A stretch of 64,000 nucleotides of DNA from Rubritalea profundi (GCF_002954445.1 NZ_MQWA01000001.1:3555453-3619452); one strand, 5' to 3'. Shown: positions 38,820 through 48,121, numbered from the stretch's first letter. The notes: generated by a model not told the origin, from the sequence alone. Numbers and translations are program-made.

Positions 38820-40739
38820 ATGAGTGATCCTCTCCACCACGAATGCGGCATCGCCGTCGTTCGACTTCGTAAGCCGATTAGCTACTACATCGAAAAGTAT
38901 GGCACACCGCTCTGGGGCTTGAATAAGCTTTTCCTCCTGATGGAGAAGCAACGTAACCGCGGGCAAGACGGCATTGGTATTGGCTCTTGTAAGCTCAATA
39001 TGCCCCTTGGTCAGCAATACATCAATCGTCGACGTAGCGTCGAGAATGATTCGTTGTCCCACATTTTCAACAAGGAAATCAAGACATTCAACAAGCTCTC
39101 ACGTAAAGGGATTATTGACCCGAAGTCCGCTGAGAGCTGTAAAAAGAACTACGATTTTTCTGGTGAAATCCTTATGGGTCATCTTCGTTACGGAACCTCT
39201 GGTCGATTTGATTCAAGCTCATGCCATCCGTACCTTCGTCGCAGTAACTGGCCAACCCGCACACTCATGGTGCAGGGTAACTTTAACATGACCAATGCGG
39301 GTGAACTCAATCGCAAGATGATTGACCGCGGGCAACATCCAGTGTTCGGCACTGATACTCAGACAGTACTTGAGGAAATTGGTTTCCACCTCGATGAGGC
39401 GCACACCAACCTCTACCACGAACTTCGTGATAAGGGGATGGATGGTAAAGAAATTCCAAAACACATCTCCGAGCAGATGGACCTTCACAAAGTGATCTCC
39501 GAATCCGCTCAGGCATGGGATGGCGGTTACGCTATCTGTGGTGCAGTGGGTCATGGCGATATGTTCGTCATGCGCGATCCACGTGGCATTCGCCCATGTA
39601 GTTATTACATTGATGACGAGGTGATTGCCTTCTCATCCGAACGCGTTCCATTGATGACTGTCTTTGAAGCAGCAAAAGAAGAGGTGAAGGAGCTTGAGCC
39701 AGGCGCTTGCACGATTGTTACCCGTAATGGTGAGATCAGCACTCAGCGCTTCCATCAAGAAGAGGAGTACAAGCCGTGTTCCTTTGAGCGTATTTATTTC
39801 TCACGTGGCAATGATCCATCGATTTACCGCGAACGCAAAGCAATGGGTGCAGCTCTCGTTGACCAAGTGGTTCAGTCGATGAATGGGGATTTTGATAAAT
39901 CCGTCTTCTCATTTATCCCTAACACTGCTGAAACTGCCTACTATGGTTTGATGGATGGGCTTCGTCTTTTCCGTCGTCAGCAGGTTCGCTCAGAATTGCA
40001 CACAGCGCTCGAAAAGGGTACGCTGGATGCTCAGATGCTCGATGATGTGATTCTGAAGAACTGGCCAAGAGCTGAAAAGGTGACACAGAAGGATATCAAG
40101 ATGCGAACCTTCATTTCCCAGGAAAAGGGCAGGGCTCAGCTCGTGTCTCACGTCTACGACATCGCTTATGGTGTGGTTAAGCCTGATGATGTTCTCGTCA
40201 TGTTGGACGACTCAATCGTCCGTGGCACAACCTTGAAGGAATCCATCCTTAAAATCCTTTCACGTACAAACCCGCGTAAGATTGTTATTTGCTCCACGGC
40301 TCCGCAGATTCGCTACCCAGATTGTTATGGAATCGACATGTCCGAACTCGGGAAGTTCATTGCCTTCAACGCGACAGTTTCACTGCACAAGAAGAATGGC
40401 AATAAAACTATCTTCAAGGAGATTCATGACGCCTGCGTCGCCGAGCTTAAAAAGCCAGCTGCAGAGCGCATCAACCAAGTGAAGCGACTTTATAAAGAGT
40501 TCGGCCCGGAAGAAATCTCCGCTGAAGTCAGCAAGCTCGTTTACCCAGAAGGAGTCGAGTGGAAAGGCGAAGTAGAAATTATCTTCCAGACTACCGAGAA
40601 TCTCCATGATTCCATCGACGGTCCATGTGGTGATTGGTACTTCACCGGCGACTACCCAACAGCGGGCGGTATGGCTACAGTCAATGCTGCCTACATCAAC
40701 TGGTTCGAGGGCAAGACTGGCCGCGGTTACGAAATATGA
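38820..40739 (+). CDS. purF: Amidophosphoribosyltransferase (long type)
   Basis: A 639-residue enzyme starting the purine pathway by transferring ammonia from glutamine to PRPP. The class II amidotransferase nucleophile is Cys10 in HHECGIAVVRL, so a short propeptide would be removed. NRGQDGIGIGS and GHLRYGTSG are the glutaminase motifs. The phosphoribosyltransferase signature VLVMLDDSIVRGTTLK lies about residue 460. It is longer than the E. coli enzyme (about 505), matching the roughly 630-residue PurF forms known in Bacteroidota and relatives. Inserts account for the rest. Confidence 0.92.
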   Translation: MSDPLHHECGIAVVRLRKPISYYIEKYGTPLWGLNKLFLLMEKQRNRGQDGIGIGSCKLNMPLGQQYINRRRSVENDSLSHIFNKEIKTFNKLSRKGIIDPKSAESCKKNYDFSGEILMGHLRYGTSGRFDSSSCHPYLRRSNWPTRTLMVQGNFNMTNAGELNRKMIDRGQHPVFGTDTQTVLEEIGFHLDEAHTNLYHELRDKGMDGKEIPKHISEQMDLHKVISESAQAWDGGYAICGAVGHGDMFVMRDPRGIRPCSYYIDDEVIAFSSERVPLMTVFEAAKEEVKELEPGACTIVTRNGEISTQRFHQEEEYKPCSFERIYFSRGNDPSIYRERKAMGAALVDQVVQSMNGDFDKSVFSFIPNTAETAYYGLMDGLRLFRRQQVRSELHTALEKGTLDAQMLDDVILKNWPRAEKVTQKDIKMRTFISQEKGRAQLVSHVYDIAYGVVKPDDVLVMLDDSIVRGTTLKESILKILSRTNPRKIVICSTAPQIRYPDCYGIDMSELGKFIAFNATVSLHKKNGNKTIFKEIHDACVAELKKPAAERINQVKRLYKEFGPEEISAEVSKLVYPEGVEWKGEVEIIFQTTENLHDSIDGPCGDWYFTGDYPTAGGMATVNAAYINWFEGKTGRGYEI

Positions 40740-40822
40740 TCGTCGCTACGCTCCTAAGTTAGAAGTTTTCAGTTGGCAGTTTTCAGTGCCGGCAGGATGG
40801 AGCTTAAGGAGAGATAATTTTC

Positions 40823-40857
40823 AAAAAGAGCGTCTGCGAAAGCGGCGTTCTTTTTTT
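40823..40857 (+). terminator. Terminator after purF
   Basis: AAAAAGAGCG pairs with CGTTCTTTTT around an inner GCGAAAGC-like loop, ending in seven T. It lies 84 bases after purF. Confidence 0.75.
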
Positions 40858-40918
40858 GCATTGATGTAGGCGTAGTGCTGACGTTGATGCTGAGGAGCTT
40901 TGACGCTTCTAGGCTGCT

Positions 40919-41049
40919 CAGTGTCGAAAGTCAGCAAGTCCAAAGTCAGCAAGTCCAAAGCCCGAGCAGATCGCTTGGTCGCGATTTCACGAAACCAAAG
41001 TCCCCAGACTTTGCTAGTATGACCTTGGACTTCCAGACATTCGACACTG
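40919..41049. repeat. Long imperfect inverted repeat upstream of rnpB
   Basis: The left arm (40919-40948, CAGTGTCGAAAGTC...) and the reverse complement of the right arm (41020-41049) match at about 25 of 30 positions, including a perfect first 10 bp. Inside is a smaller stem (CCAAAGTC / GACTTTG). The left arm also contains a 15-bp unit (AAAGTCAGCAAGTCC) duplicated at 40927-40956. Such a nested hairpin could be a small non-autonomous element or a structured intergenic repeat. No coding sequence is present in 40858-41144. Confidence 0.65.
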
Positions 41050-41144
41050 GCCAGCTAGCATTAATAGTCCAGTTCATCTTGCGTGTTCATTCGATAGGGG
41101 ACTCATTTTTCTTGCCCCTAGAAGAAATCCTCCTAGTTTGCAGG

Positions 41145-41545
41145 TCCATCGCTCTCCGGGTGATCGCTGTTACTGCCTTCGGGTGCGTAATGGAGGAAAG
41201 TCCGGACACCGTAGGGCAACGCGCCTCGTGAAGAACGAGGGATGCTGGGCTCAAGCCCAGTAGACGGACAGTGCAGCAGAGAGTAAACCGCCGATGGATC
41301 TCCGGATCACAGGTAAGGGTGAAAGGGTGGTGTAAGAGACCACCGCTCAGTAGGTAACTACTGGGGCAAGGTAAACCCCGCGTGGTGCAAGACATAACAG
41401 AGGAAGGGTGCCCACCCGACTAGAATCCTTGGGTATTAGTCGCACGACAGCTTCGGCTGCGTCTGGCTTCGGCCAGGAGATAAATGATCACACAGAGCTA
41501 CCTCGGTAGCTTGGACAGAATCCGGCTTACAGGAGAGCGATGGAA
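41145..41545 (+). ncRNA. rnpB: RNase P RNA (type A)
   Basis: This is the catalytic RNA that removes 5' leaders from tRNA precursors. The universally conserved 5' core GGAGGAAAGTCCGGAC is at 41192-41207 and the matching 3' core ACAGAATCCGGCTTACAG at 41515-41532. The terminal P1 helix is visible: CCATCGCTCTCC at 41146-41157 pairs with GGAGAGCGATGG at 41532-41543, which fixes both ends. The CCA-binding loop has the expected GGTAA (in AAGGTAAACC). The overlapping short frames on both strands are shadows. Confidence 0.96.
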
Positions 41546-41603
41546 CTTTTCTTTCCTGAGAGGAAAGAGTGGGGAGGGATAAGTGAAGAGTTTGAAGTTT
41601 CCG

Positions 41604-41969
41604 CTAAATTTCTTCTAAGTGTTCGTCGTCGGTCTCATCGTGGGCCTTTTCTTCGTAGCCTTGCTCGACAGCTTCACCTGCTTCGATCGCGGTGAGGCGT
41701 TGCTTTTCTTCTTCCACTGAGACGATTTGGAGAGTGGCATTGATGCCATCTCGGATAGCGGCAGCCTTGAGGACGTTGCGGATGGCGCTGGCGGTAAATC
41801 CATTTCGGCCAATCAGGATGGCGACGTCTGCACGGTTCAGAACAAGACGGAAGCGGATGTGATCTTCAGTGACTTCGGAAACCATCAGTTGCGCTTCATC
41901 CGGGTGGCTGATGAACTGCAGAGTGATGAATTGGAGGAAGTTTCGAATTTGTTCCGTTGTCTCATGCAT
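41604..41969 (-). CDS. KH-domain RNA-binding protein (KhpA-like)
   Basis: A 121-residue protein with a single KH fold. The nucleic-acid loop is GRNG (AILIGRNGFTASAIRNVLKA) in place of the usual GKxG, which is within the family range. It matches the short KhpA/YlqC type at residues about 1-85, with an extra acidic C-terminal tail (AHDETDDEHLEEI). KhpA proteins bind RNA globally and influence small RNAs and cell envelope genes in other bacteria. It is convergent with rnpB, 58 bases away. Confidence 0.85.
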   Translation of the reverse strand: MHETTEQIRNFLQFITLQFISHPDEAQLMVSEVTEDHIRFRLVLNRADVAILIGRNGFTASAIRNVLKAAAIRDGINATLQIVSVEEEKQRLTAIEAGEAVEQGYEEKAHDETDDEHLEEI

Positions 41970-42099
41970 CTGACTACATTCTAACCAAATGATGGAACTC
42001 TCAAGGGGAAATTTGCTTTAAATAAATCAGCCAAGATACCTGGGCACGAGCGCTTCAAATCTTCTTGTATCTTCGTTGTCTTCGTCCAAGACTGCGACC

Positions 42100-42879
42100 A
42101 TGCGCTACGCAGAGAAACTTGCACAACGAATCACGACGACTGGCTCCCGACTTTGTGTGGGGCTTGACCCCCGACCAGACGACTCAGGTGGTATTGAAGC
42201 CATCCCAGAATTACTCAAACGCGTGGTCGGTGAGACTTGGGAACAGGCAGCAGCATTCAAACCAAATATGGCTTACTTTGAAGCAATGGGTATTCGTGGC
42301 TTAGAGATTTTAGAAGAGATGTTAGGCCAAATGCCTAAAGAAGTACCAATCATCCTCGACGCGAAACGCTCGGATATTGGTGAGACTCAGAAGTACTATG
42401 CGCGTTCTTACTTTGAGAACTGGAATGTTGACGCGGTGACTTTGAATCCCTTCCTCGGCTACGATACGATGGAGCCATTTCTCGATTTTGAAGGCAAGGC
42501 AATCTACATTCTTGCCGTCACATCGAACCCCGGCAGTGCAGACTTCCAGCGCCAGATGGTGGGGGACCGCTACGTGTTCGAGCTAGTGCAAGACATTTGC
42601 CAACGCGCAAAAGATGAAAACCGCAAGACGGATGTCGGCATGGTGGTTGGTCTAACCAATGCTAGCGATGACGTTCTTAGTCGGATCAAGGATTTTCCAT
42701 TACTGATTCCTGGCCTCGGCGCGCAAGGCGGCGATCTAGAAAACATGGCAGGCAAGGGCCGCACAGCTCCCGACACCATCAACGTCTCACGTGGCATCAT
42801 GTACAAAGAGATGGAGAAAAGCTATGCTCAGAAGGCCAAAGAATGGGCTGATCAGATTTCCGCAGCCTACCCAGCGTAG
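42100..42879 (+). CDS. pyrF: Orotidine 5'-phosphate decarboxylase (type 2)
   Basis: I choose ATG 42100 (MRYAEKLAQRITTTGS); a TTG at 42076 would add eight residues that look unlike the family. The roughly 260-residue protein makes UMP from OMP. The catalytic loop is DAKRSDIGETQKYYA, and LCVGLDPRPDD is the phosphate-proximal start. GLGAQGGDLE and NVSRGIMY fit the longer (Mycobacterium-like) PyrF group. It stands alone, followed after 65 bases by recF. Confidence 0.95.
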   Translation: MRYAEKLAQRITTTGSRLCVGLDPRPDDSGGIEAIPELLKRVVGETWEQAAAFKPNMAYFEAMGIRGLEILEEMLGQMPKEVPIILDAKRSDIGETQKYYARSYFENWNVDAVTLNPFLGYDTMEPFLDFEGKAIYILAVTSNPGSADFQRQMVGDRYVFELVQDICQRAKDENRKTDVGMVVGLTNASDDVLSRIKDFPLLIPGLGAQGGDLENMAGKGRTAPDTINVSRGIMYKEMEKSYAQKAKEWADQISAAYPA

Positions 42880-42944
42880 TGCCTGAGCGATTCTTTCCGA
42901 CAACTCAAAATGACATTTAGTCCTGAAGGATATCCTATTTTATA

Positions 42945-44009
42945 ATGTTAAAGTCACTGAGATTGTTAGATTTTCGCTGCTTTGAGCAACTCAGTCTCGA
43001 GTTCTCTGAGCGGGGCGGAATCTTCATTGGTGATAACGCTCAGGGCAAGACGTCGATACTCGAAGCTATTTGCGTGCTCGTGCGCTTACAGTCACCGCGG
43101 GCAAAGACGATGCGGCCATTGGTTCGATTCGAATCTACAGGACTCGGCATTGCCGGCGATTGTTGGGATCGTGACTTGGCTGTGCGATTTTCACGCGGCA
43201 CTGCTTCGTTACATATTGATGGTGAAGAATTGCCCACGCAAAATACTTTCCTCTCTCAGAGCGGATTGATTGTTTGGATGGGCAATGAAGATGTCGATCT
43301 CATCCGTGGCAGCGGTGGCGGCCGCCGCCGATACCTCGACTTTATTTGTTCGCAGTTAGATTTAGGCTACCGCCGTGCACTCAGCCGATACCGCCGCGCC
43401 TTGAAGTCGCGTAATTTACTTTTAAAAGATCGAGATCCACGCGATGCCGAGCTGAATGCTTTTGCTGAAATTCTGATCGAGCACGGCGACTACATCAGCG
43501 CTGTCCGTGATCGGGTTGTGCAGCTCATAGAGCCACTTGCAAATGCCGCGCAGAAGGAAATTAGCGTTAGCGATGAGCAATTGGCGGTGCTTTACAATTC
43601 TGGGAGTGATGGGGGAATGCGCGAGGCTTTGGCTGCTACAGCTGAGAGCGAACGCCGGCAGCGGCAGACGCTCGCTGGACCGCACCGCGATGACCTCAAG
43701 CTAGCGATCAATGGAATGCCTGCAGCAGACTTCGCCAGTGAGGGGCAGCAACGGACGATAGCTCTGGCGCTCAAACTTGCGCAAGGCGAAGCGCTGAAGG
43801 CTGAAGCCGGTAAAACCCCGGTGTATTTACTGGATGATATTTTTGGTGAGCTCGATCCAACCCGGCGCAATGCGCTGATGGATTATTTACCGACAGAGGC
43901 GCAGAAATTCATCACGACCACGACCGTCGACTGGATGGTGGGAGAATGGGAGCCGTGGCCCTTGTTCGAAGTGTCTGAAGGTGGTGTGAAAAGGTGCTTG
44001 GCAGAGTGA
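42945..44009 (+). CDS. recF: DNA replication and repair protein RecF
   Basis: A 354-residue SMC-like ATPase that helps load RecA at gaps. Walker A GDNAQGKTS lies near residue 29, the ABC signature region is EGQQRTIALALKLAQ, and Walker B YLLDDIFGELD. The N-terminus LKSLRLLDFRCFEQL is typical. The length is normal. recF is often near dnaA/dnaN, but here it sits beside pyrF and an ECF sigma gene, which points to rearranged gene order. Confidence 0.95.
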   Translation: MLKSLRLLDFRCFEQLSLEFSERGGIFIGDNAQGKTSILEAICVLVRLQSPRAKTMRPLVRFESTGLGIAGDCWDRDLAVRFSRGTASLHIDGEELPTQNTFLSQSGLIVWMGNEDVDLIRGSGGGRRRYLDFICSQLDLGYRRALSRYRRALKSRNLLLKDRDPRDAELNAFAEILIEHGDYISAVRDRVVQLIEPLANAAQKEISVSDEQLAVLYNSGSDGGMREALAATAESERRQRQTLAGPHRDDLKLAINGMPAADFASEGQQRTIALALKLAQGEALKAEAGKTPVYLLDDIFGELDPTRRNALMDYLPTEAQKFITTTTVDWMVGEWEPWPLFEVSEGGVKRCLAE

Positions 44010-44043
44010 GTTCAACTGCGCAGTTTAGAGGTGTAAAGTAAGT

Positions 44044-44688
44044 ATGAATATTTCACGCCAGATTACGTCCAACTTTTTGATGGGCGCGGTAGCAAGCGAA
44101 TCAGCTGGGAATGGTGGCGATGGGCCAACTGACCAGGTGCTGGTTCAGCGTGCGCAGTCTGGTGACTACCGAGCATTTGACCAATTGGTCACTCGTCACA
44201 GAGGAAAGGTCTACGCGATGATAGTAAATATGATTCATAATGATGCAGATGCTTGGGACTTGGCGCAGGACGCCTTTGTCAAAGCATGGAAGGCATTGCC
44301 AAAATTTGAGCATCGTGCGCAATTTTCTACCTGGCTCTTCCGTATAAGTCATAACGTGGTGTATGACTGGATGCGCAAAAAGAAGGTGATGTCCGAAGGC
44401 GAGCTAGATGATCAGATGCTCGACTCCTCGAGAATTGATTCAGCAGCGCCTACAGCACCCAAAATACCAGCGCGACCAGACGAACAACTGGTTCAAAATG
44501 AGCGCCGGGCAGAGATCGAAAAAGCACTCAGTCAGCTCAGCGATGAGCACCGAGAAACCATTTTACTAAGAGAAGTCCAAGGCATGGAATATACTGAGAT
44601 AGCAGACATCATGGAGTGCTCCAAAGGCACTGTGATGAGCCGTCTCTTCTATGCCCGCAAAAAATTACAAACCCTATTGAAACCATGA
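44044..44688 (+). CDS. ECF-type RNA polymerase sigma factor
   Basis: A 214-residue sigma-70 family protein with region 2 (MIHNDADAWDLAQDAFVKAW followed by FSTWLFRISHNVVYDW) and region 4 (LSDEHRETILLREVQGMEY, EIADIMECSKGTVMSRLFYA). It directs RNA polymerase to an unknown regulon. The next gene starts inside its stop codon (ATGA at 44685) and encodes a single-pass protein, the usual arrangement for an anti-sigma factor. Confidence 0.93.
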   Translation: MNISRQITSNFLMGAVASESAGNGGDGPTDQVLVQRAQSGDYRAFDQLVTRHRGKVYAMIVNMIHNDADAWDLAQDAFVKAWKALPKFEHRAQFSTWLFRISHNVVYDWMRKKKVMSEGELDDQMLDSSRIDSAAPTAPKIPARPDEQLVQNERRAEIEKALSQLSDEHRETILLREVQGMEYTEIADIMECSKGTVMSRLFYARKKLQTLLKP

Positions 44689-45254
44689 ATAATCCAGACG
44701 AATCCACCATTCAGCGCTGGCTCAAGGGCGAGCTAGAAGGCAATGAACTCAAGCAGATGGAAGCTTGGGCGGAAGAAAATGCTACAGAGTTGGAGGCGAA
44801 AATGGGCTGGGATGCCCTTGGTGATGAGATAGCACAGGCGCTCCCATCCGAGCAAGAACCGCCATACGCTGACTTCTTTAATGAGAGAGTGAAGCATCAC
44901 GCTGTAGAATTGGTCGAGACCCCCCCAGCAACTAAAGCGAGTCCACTATGGAAACGGTTTAACTGGATCTTGGCTCCTACCGCAGTGGCGGGGATGGTAT
45001 TTTGCTTCTACTTGGGAACGCGTATTGATCAGGAGACTACCGCAATCGAACAGTCAGTCGCAGTGTTAGAAGAAGTGTACACCCCGGCTTCAGGAGTACA
45101 TTCTGAAGTCATCATTTCTGGAGACTCCACAGTGATTGTGCTCGATGGATTAGATGAAATCCCAGATGCCTTAGACATTGTTTCGGGTGAGACTGGGCAA
45201 GGCTTGAGTCCACGGATGATGGTCAAGACTGAACGCGAATCTTTCTATTTCTAA
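44685..45254 (+). CDS. Putative membrane anti-sigma factor
   Basis: A 189-residue protein starting at the ATG overlapping the sigma stop. The acidic N-terminus (TIQRWLKGELEGNELKQMEA) recalls the cytosolic domain of anti-sigma factors. A basic stretch precedes one membrane helix (FNWILAPTAVAGMVFCFYLG, about residues 92-111), and the rest is periplasmic. No zinc His-Cys motif is visible. The identity is inferred from coupling to the sigma gene and the topology. Confidence 0.7.
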   Translation: MNNPDESTIQRWLKGELEGNELKQMEAWAEENATELEAKMGWDALGDEIAQALPSEQEPPYADFFNERVKHHAVELVETPPATKASPLWKRFNWILAPTAVAGMVFCFYLGTRIDQETTAIEQSVAVLEEVYTPASGVHSEVIISGDSTVIVLDGLDEIPDALDIVSGETGQGLSPRMMVKTERESFYF

Positions 45255-45258
45255 GTTT

Positions 45259-45747
45259 ATGATTATCAGACTCTTTTGCGCTCTCACCATACTCTTCACG
45301 AGTCTTGGTTCAGCTGCGGACCTAGGTAAGGAAGTGATCGGCCGCATGCAGGTCCAGGTCTATTTCGCAACCAATGGCGAACCTAGTATTGCCGGTAAAG
45401 CGCTAAAGAAGCCAAGTCCTGCTGTAGAAAAAAAGCTCAAGAGCCTGCGTCGAACCTCGTTTAAACATTACCGAGTATTGGGGGTGGACCGCCAACCAGT
45501 ATTCCGCAGTTATGAAAACTGGCTCACGCCGCTCAAGCCGTCTGAAGAACTCCTCCTCAGTTTTGAGCCGCGCGGGAAGGCGCAATCTGGGAAAATGATG
45601 TTAGATCTAGAGCTTTGGCAGAGCCGTAAGAAAATCATGAAAGCTGGGCCAACGCTAGAAAAAGGAAAGCCGCTCTATATATTCGGTCCAAAATGGCGTG
45701 GTGGACGACTTTTGCTCGCCATTGAGCTAGTAGAGCTTCTACAATAG
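45259..45747 (+). CDS. Small secreted protein of unknown function
   Basis: A 162-residue protein with a signal peptide (IIRLFCALTILFTSLGSAAD). The mature chain is basic and beta-rich, with a closing KWRGGRLLLAIELVELL. I do not recognise a family. It starts 4 bases after the anti-sigma gene and is followed after 8 bases by the DUF1573 gene, so it belongs to the sigma-factor operon. Confidence 0.7.
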   Translation: MIIRLFCALTILFTSLGSAADLGKEVIGRMQVQVYFATNGEPSIAGKALKKPSPAVEKKLKSLRRTSFKHYRVLGVDRQPVFRSYENWLTPLKPSEELLLSFEPRGKAQSGKMMLDLELWQSRKKIMKAGPTLEKGKPLYIFGPKWRGGRLLLAIELVELLQ

Positions 45748-45755
45748 CCCGCAGC

Positions 45756-46457
45756 ATGAAATCACTGATCACCCTAACGAGTTTACTGCTAGTTCAGCTT
45801 TCGATGGCAGCTGGCGAGCTAAGCTTTAAAACTAAAGACAAGGCTGTAGCGGCAGCTCCCGACGCAAAAAAGATCGAGGTCCTCTTTCCATTCAAGAATG
45901 AGTCGACTGAAGAGGTCGTCGTGATGCGCTATGACGCTCCCTGCACCTGCATGTTGGCGCAACTGAAGGGCGGAACAGCCATTTCTAAAGATGGTCCGGT
46001 ACGCTTTGCTCCAGGTCAAGAGGGTGTTTTTAAGGGAGTGTTTGAGCTCGGGAATTTTAAAGGAACCGTCGATAAGAAGATTGTGGTCTGGGCGAAGGGA
46101 GATTCGGAAGAGAATCCTTCTATTATGCTGACAACTAAAGTCACCATTCCCTATCTCATCGCCGCATTCCCACAGTCCTTACTCTGGAATGTCGGAGAAG
46201 AGCTTAAGCCGAAGATCATCACGATCAAGGTCGACAATCCTGAGCCTATCAAGGTAATAAAGCATTCATGTTCAAGCCCACAAATCGACTACACTCTGGA
46301 GACTGTGAAAGAAGGATTTGAGTACAAACTAACGATCACTCCTAAGTCCACCGAGAAGGTGCTATTCGCAGCTCTGAGACTCACTACTGATAGCGAGAAC
46401 CCACGCTACAAGACGGTGCAGACATTCATCACAATAAAACCTGAGAAGAAGAAATAA
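45756..46457 (+). CDS. Secreted DUF1573 family protein
   Basis: A 233-residue protein with a signal peptide (SLITLTSLLLVQLSMAAG). The DUF1573 pattern is clear: VLFPFKNESTEEVVV then the Cys pair in APCTCMLA, a second Ig-like half (ITIKVDNPEPIKVIKHSCS), and the C-terminal strand ending RLTTDSENPRYKT. DUF1573 proteins are periplasmic or extracellular and of unknown role, frequent in this group. A rhodanese gene follows after 2 bases. Confidence 0.88.
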   Translation: MKSLITLTSLLLVQLSMAAGELSFKTKDKAVAAAPDAKKIEVLFPFKNESTEEVVVMRYDAPCTCMLAQLKGGTAISKDGPVRFAPGQEGVFKGVFELGNFKGTVDKKIVVWAKGDSEENPSIMLTTKVTIPYLIAAFPQSLLWNVGEELKPKIITIKVDNPEPIKVIKHSCSSPQIDYTLETVKEGFEYKLTITPKSTEKVLFAALRLTTDSENPRYKTVQTFITIKPEKKK

Positions 46458-46459
46458 CG

Positions 46460-46933
46460 ATGGCCCGTTGGATCTACCAGACTCTAGCACTTCTTGTTTT
46501 TTCTGCAGGAATTGCTTTCGCCATGTTTTTAGTCGTGGGTCCGCCAGATCGCAGCGTCCCATGCGTTCAGGCTGAGCTAAAAGAAAGCCATGTCTGTCTC
46601 TCTACTGTTTTAGGTGAGTGGGGTGGGAATGTATTCTGGGTCGATGCTCGTAGCGAAACTGAGTTCCGTAAAGGGCACCTCGTTGGAGCAATTCTCATCC
46701 CTGAAACCGATGCTGATAATCAGATTGCTGTACCCGAGCACATGGAACAGATCGGTATGTCTGGCGTGAATGGTCAGAAACTTGTGGTCTATTGCGCCAC
46801 CGATGCCTGTGGCAGCAGCGAGTTGGTCGCTAAGAAGATCCGCGATACCGGATTTCATTCCGAAGTCTACGTCCTCCAAGGCGGCTGGAAAGCGGTCCTT
46901 GCGAGCGAGCAAAAGATCGAGCTAGTAAAGTAG
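46460..46933 (+). CDS. Membrane-anchored rhodanese-like protein
   Basis: A 157-residue protein with an N-terminal anchor (ALLVFSAGIAFAMFLVVG). The rhodanese fold follows: FWVDARSETEFRKGHLVGA and the active-site loop YCATDACGSSE, where the Cys after VVY is the likely sulfur carrier. It ends with VLQGGWKAV. It probably moves sulfane sulfur or acts on thiols in the periplasm. It is the last gene of the sigma operon; the convergent dehydrogenase stop is directly adjacent. Confidence 0.85.
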   Translation: MARWIYQTLALLVFSAGIAFAMFLVVGPPDRSVPCVQAELKESHVCLSTVLGEWGGNVFWVDARSETEFRKGHLVGAILIPETDADNQIAVPEHMEQIGMSGVNGQKLVVYCATDACGSSELVAKKIRDTGFHSEVYVLQGGWKAVLASEQKIELVK

Positions 46934-48082
46934 TTAGTCAGTGATCTGGTATATTTTCCCCTGATGGGAAATGATATACATCTCTCCTTGGGGGTCGGTG
47001 GCGAATGATGCCACTTGTTTGATCTCTTTACCATCTTGGCTGAAATCGGCCTTGTGGTGTTTGAGATCAGTGAGCTTACCCTGTGTGATCTGGGCACTCC
47101 AGATGTGGGGTTTGACGTAGTCCGCAAAAACATAGCGCCCTTGGAGTTCTTTGACTGAGCCATTATACACAGCGCCACCGGTGATGCTGAATCCACCAGT
47201 ACTTTTGGTGTCATGTTTGTATTCGTAGACGGGCTTGATCCGTTTTCCTGGGTTCTTTTTCTTGGCCTTTGAGTTCTTAGTCTTGTGAGTGCCTTCTAAC
47301 TGTGGCCAACCAAAATTTGCGCTAAATAGATCATTATAGTCTACCACGTTGACTTCCTCCCAAGCATTTTGGCCAACGTCAGCAATAATCAGAGTCTGGC
47401 CATTCCAAGCGCACCTCCATGGGTTGCGTAAACCATAAGAAAGGATTTCTGGGCGTGCTTTTGTCGATCCATGAAAAGGGTTATCTTTAGGTATTGAATA
47501 GCTTTTAGGACCAGAAACATCGATTCTCAGAAGTTTCCCTAGAAAGGTGGTGAGATCTTGAGCTCGTTGCTTAGTGTCATTCGCTTTGCCACCGTCACCG
47601 AAGCCTATATAAAGCATGCCATCAGGGCCGAAATCCACCCATCCACCATTGTGATTTTTAAAGTCCTGACCCTGAGTGAGTAGAACTTCCTCGGACGACT
47701 TGTCCGTTTTAGTTTTTGAATTAGCAGTATAGCGTACTACTTTGGTGTCTCCTTTATTGTCAGTGTAGTAGAGGTAGAAGCGCTTGTCAGATGAGAAACT
47801 CGGCGAGAATGCCATGCCTAACAATCCTTGCTCGTTCATCTTGATCTTGATCTTGTTCTTGATGTCGAGGAATGGAGTCTTGAGCAACTCCTTACTCTTT
47901 CGGTCATAGATCTTAATCACTCCTTCTTTTTCTAGTATGTAGAGGTAGTCATTGCTGTTTTCTGGAGCAGTGAGGTAGACTGGATTTTTGAGGTGCTCGA
48001 CAACGAGGGTGGCAGAGGGAGCAGCCAGCGCGAGTGAGGTAACTATAGCTGAAAAGGTGAGGACGAGAAGTGATCGCTTCAT
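46934..48082 (-). CDS. Secreted PQQ-type aldose sugar dehydrogenase (GSDH family)
   Basis: A 382-residue protein with a signal peptide (LLVLTFSAIVTSLALAA) and the six-bladed propeller of soluble glucose/sorbosone dehydrogenases. The catalytic His is in NHNGGWVDFGPDG, and GFGDGGKAND, SYGLRNPWRCAW and ADVGQNAWEEVNV are family motifs. It oxidises aldoses using PQQ, or a related role. An acidic/basic insert (KTKNSKAKKKNPGKR) is a little unusual. It lies 39 bases downstream of an ECF sigma gene in the same direction. Confidence 0.9.
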   Translation of the reverse strand: MKRSLLVLTFSAIVTSLALAAPSATLVVEHLKNPVYLTAPENSNDYLYILEKEGVIKIYDRKSKELLKTPFLDIKNKIKIKMNEQGLLGMAFSPSFSSDKRFYLYYTDNKGDTKVVRYTANSKTKTDKSSEEVLLTQGQDFKNHNGGWVDFGPDGMLYIGFGDGGKANDTKQRAQDLTTFLGKLLRIDVSGPKSYSIPKDNPFHGSTKARPEILSYGLRNPWRCAWNGQTLIIADVGQNAWEEVNVVDYNDLFSANFGWPQLEGTHKTKNSKAKKKNPGKRIKPVYEYKHDTKSTGGFSITGGAVYNGSVKELQGRYVFADYVKPHIWSAQITQGKLTDLKHHKADFSQDGKEIKQVASFATDPQGEMYIISHQGKIYQITD

Positions 48083-48121
48083 AAGCTAAAACATCTACCA
48101 GATAGAATGGCAGGCAAAGAA

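Noticed and set aside
41087..41395. Frames overlapping rnpB on both strands
   Set aside because: RNase P RNA explains the sequence and its conservation.
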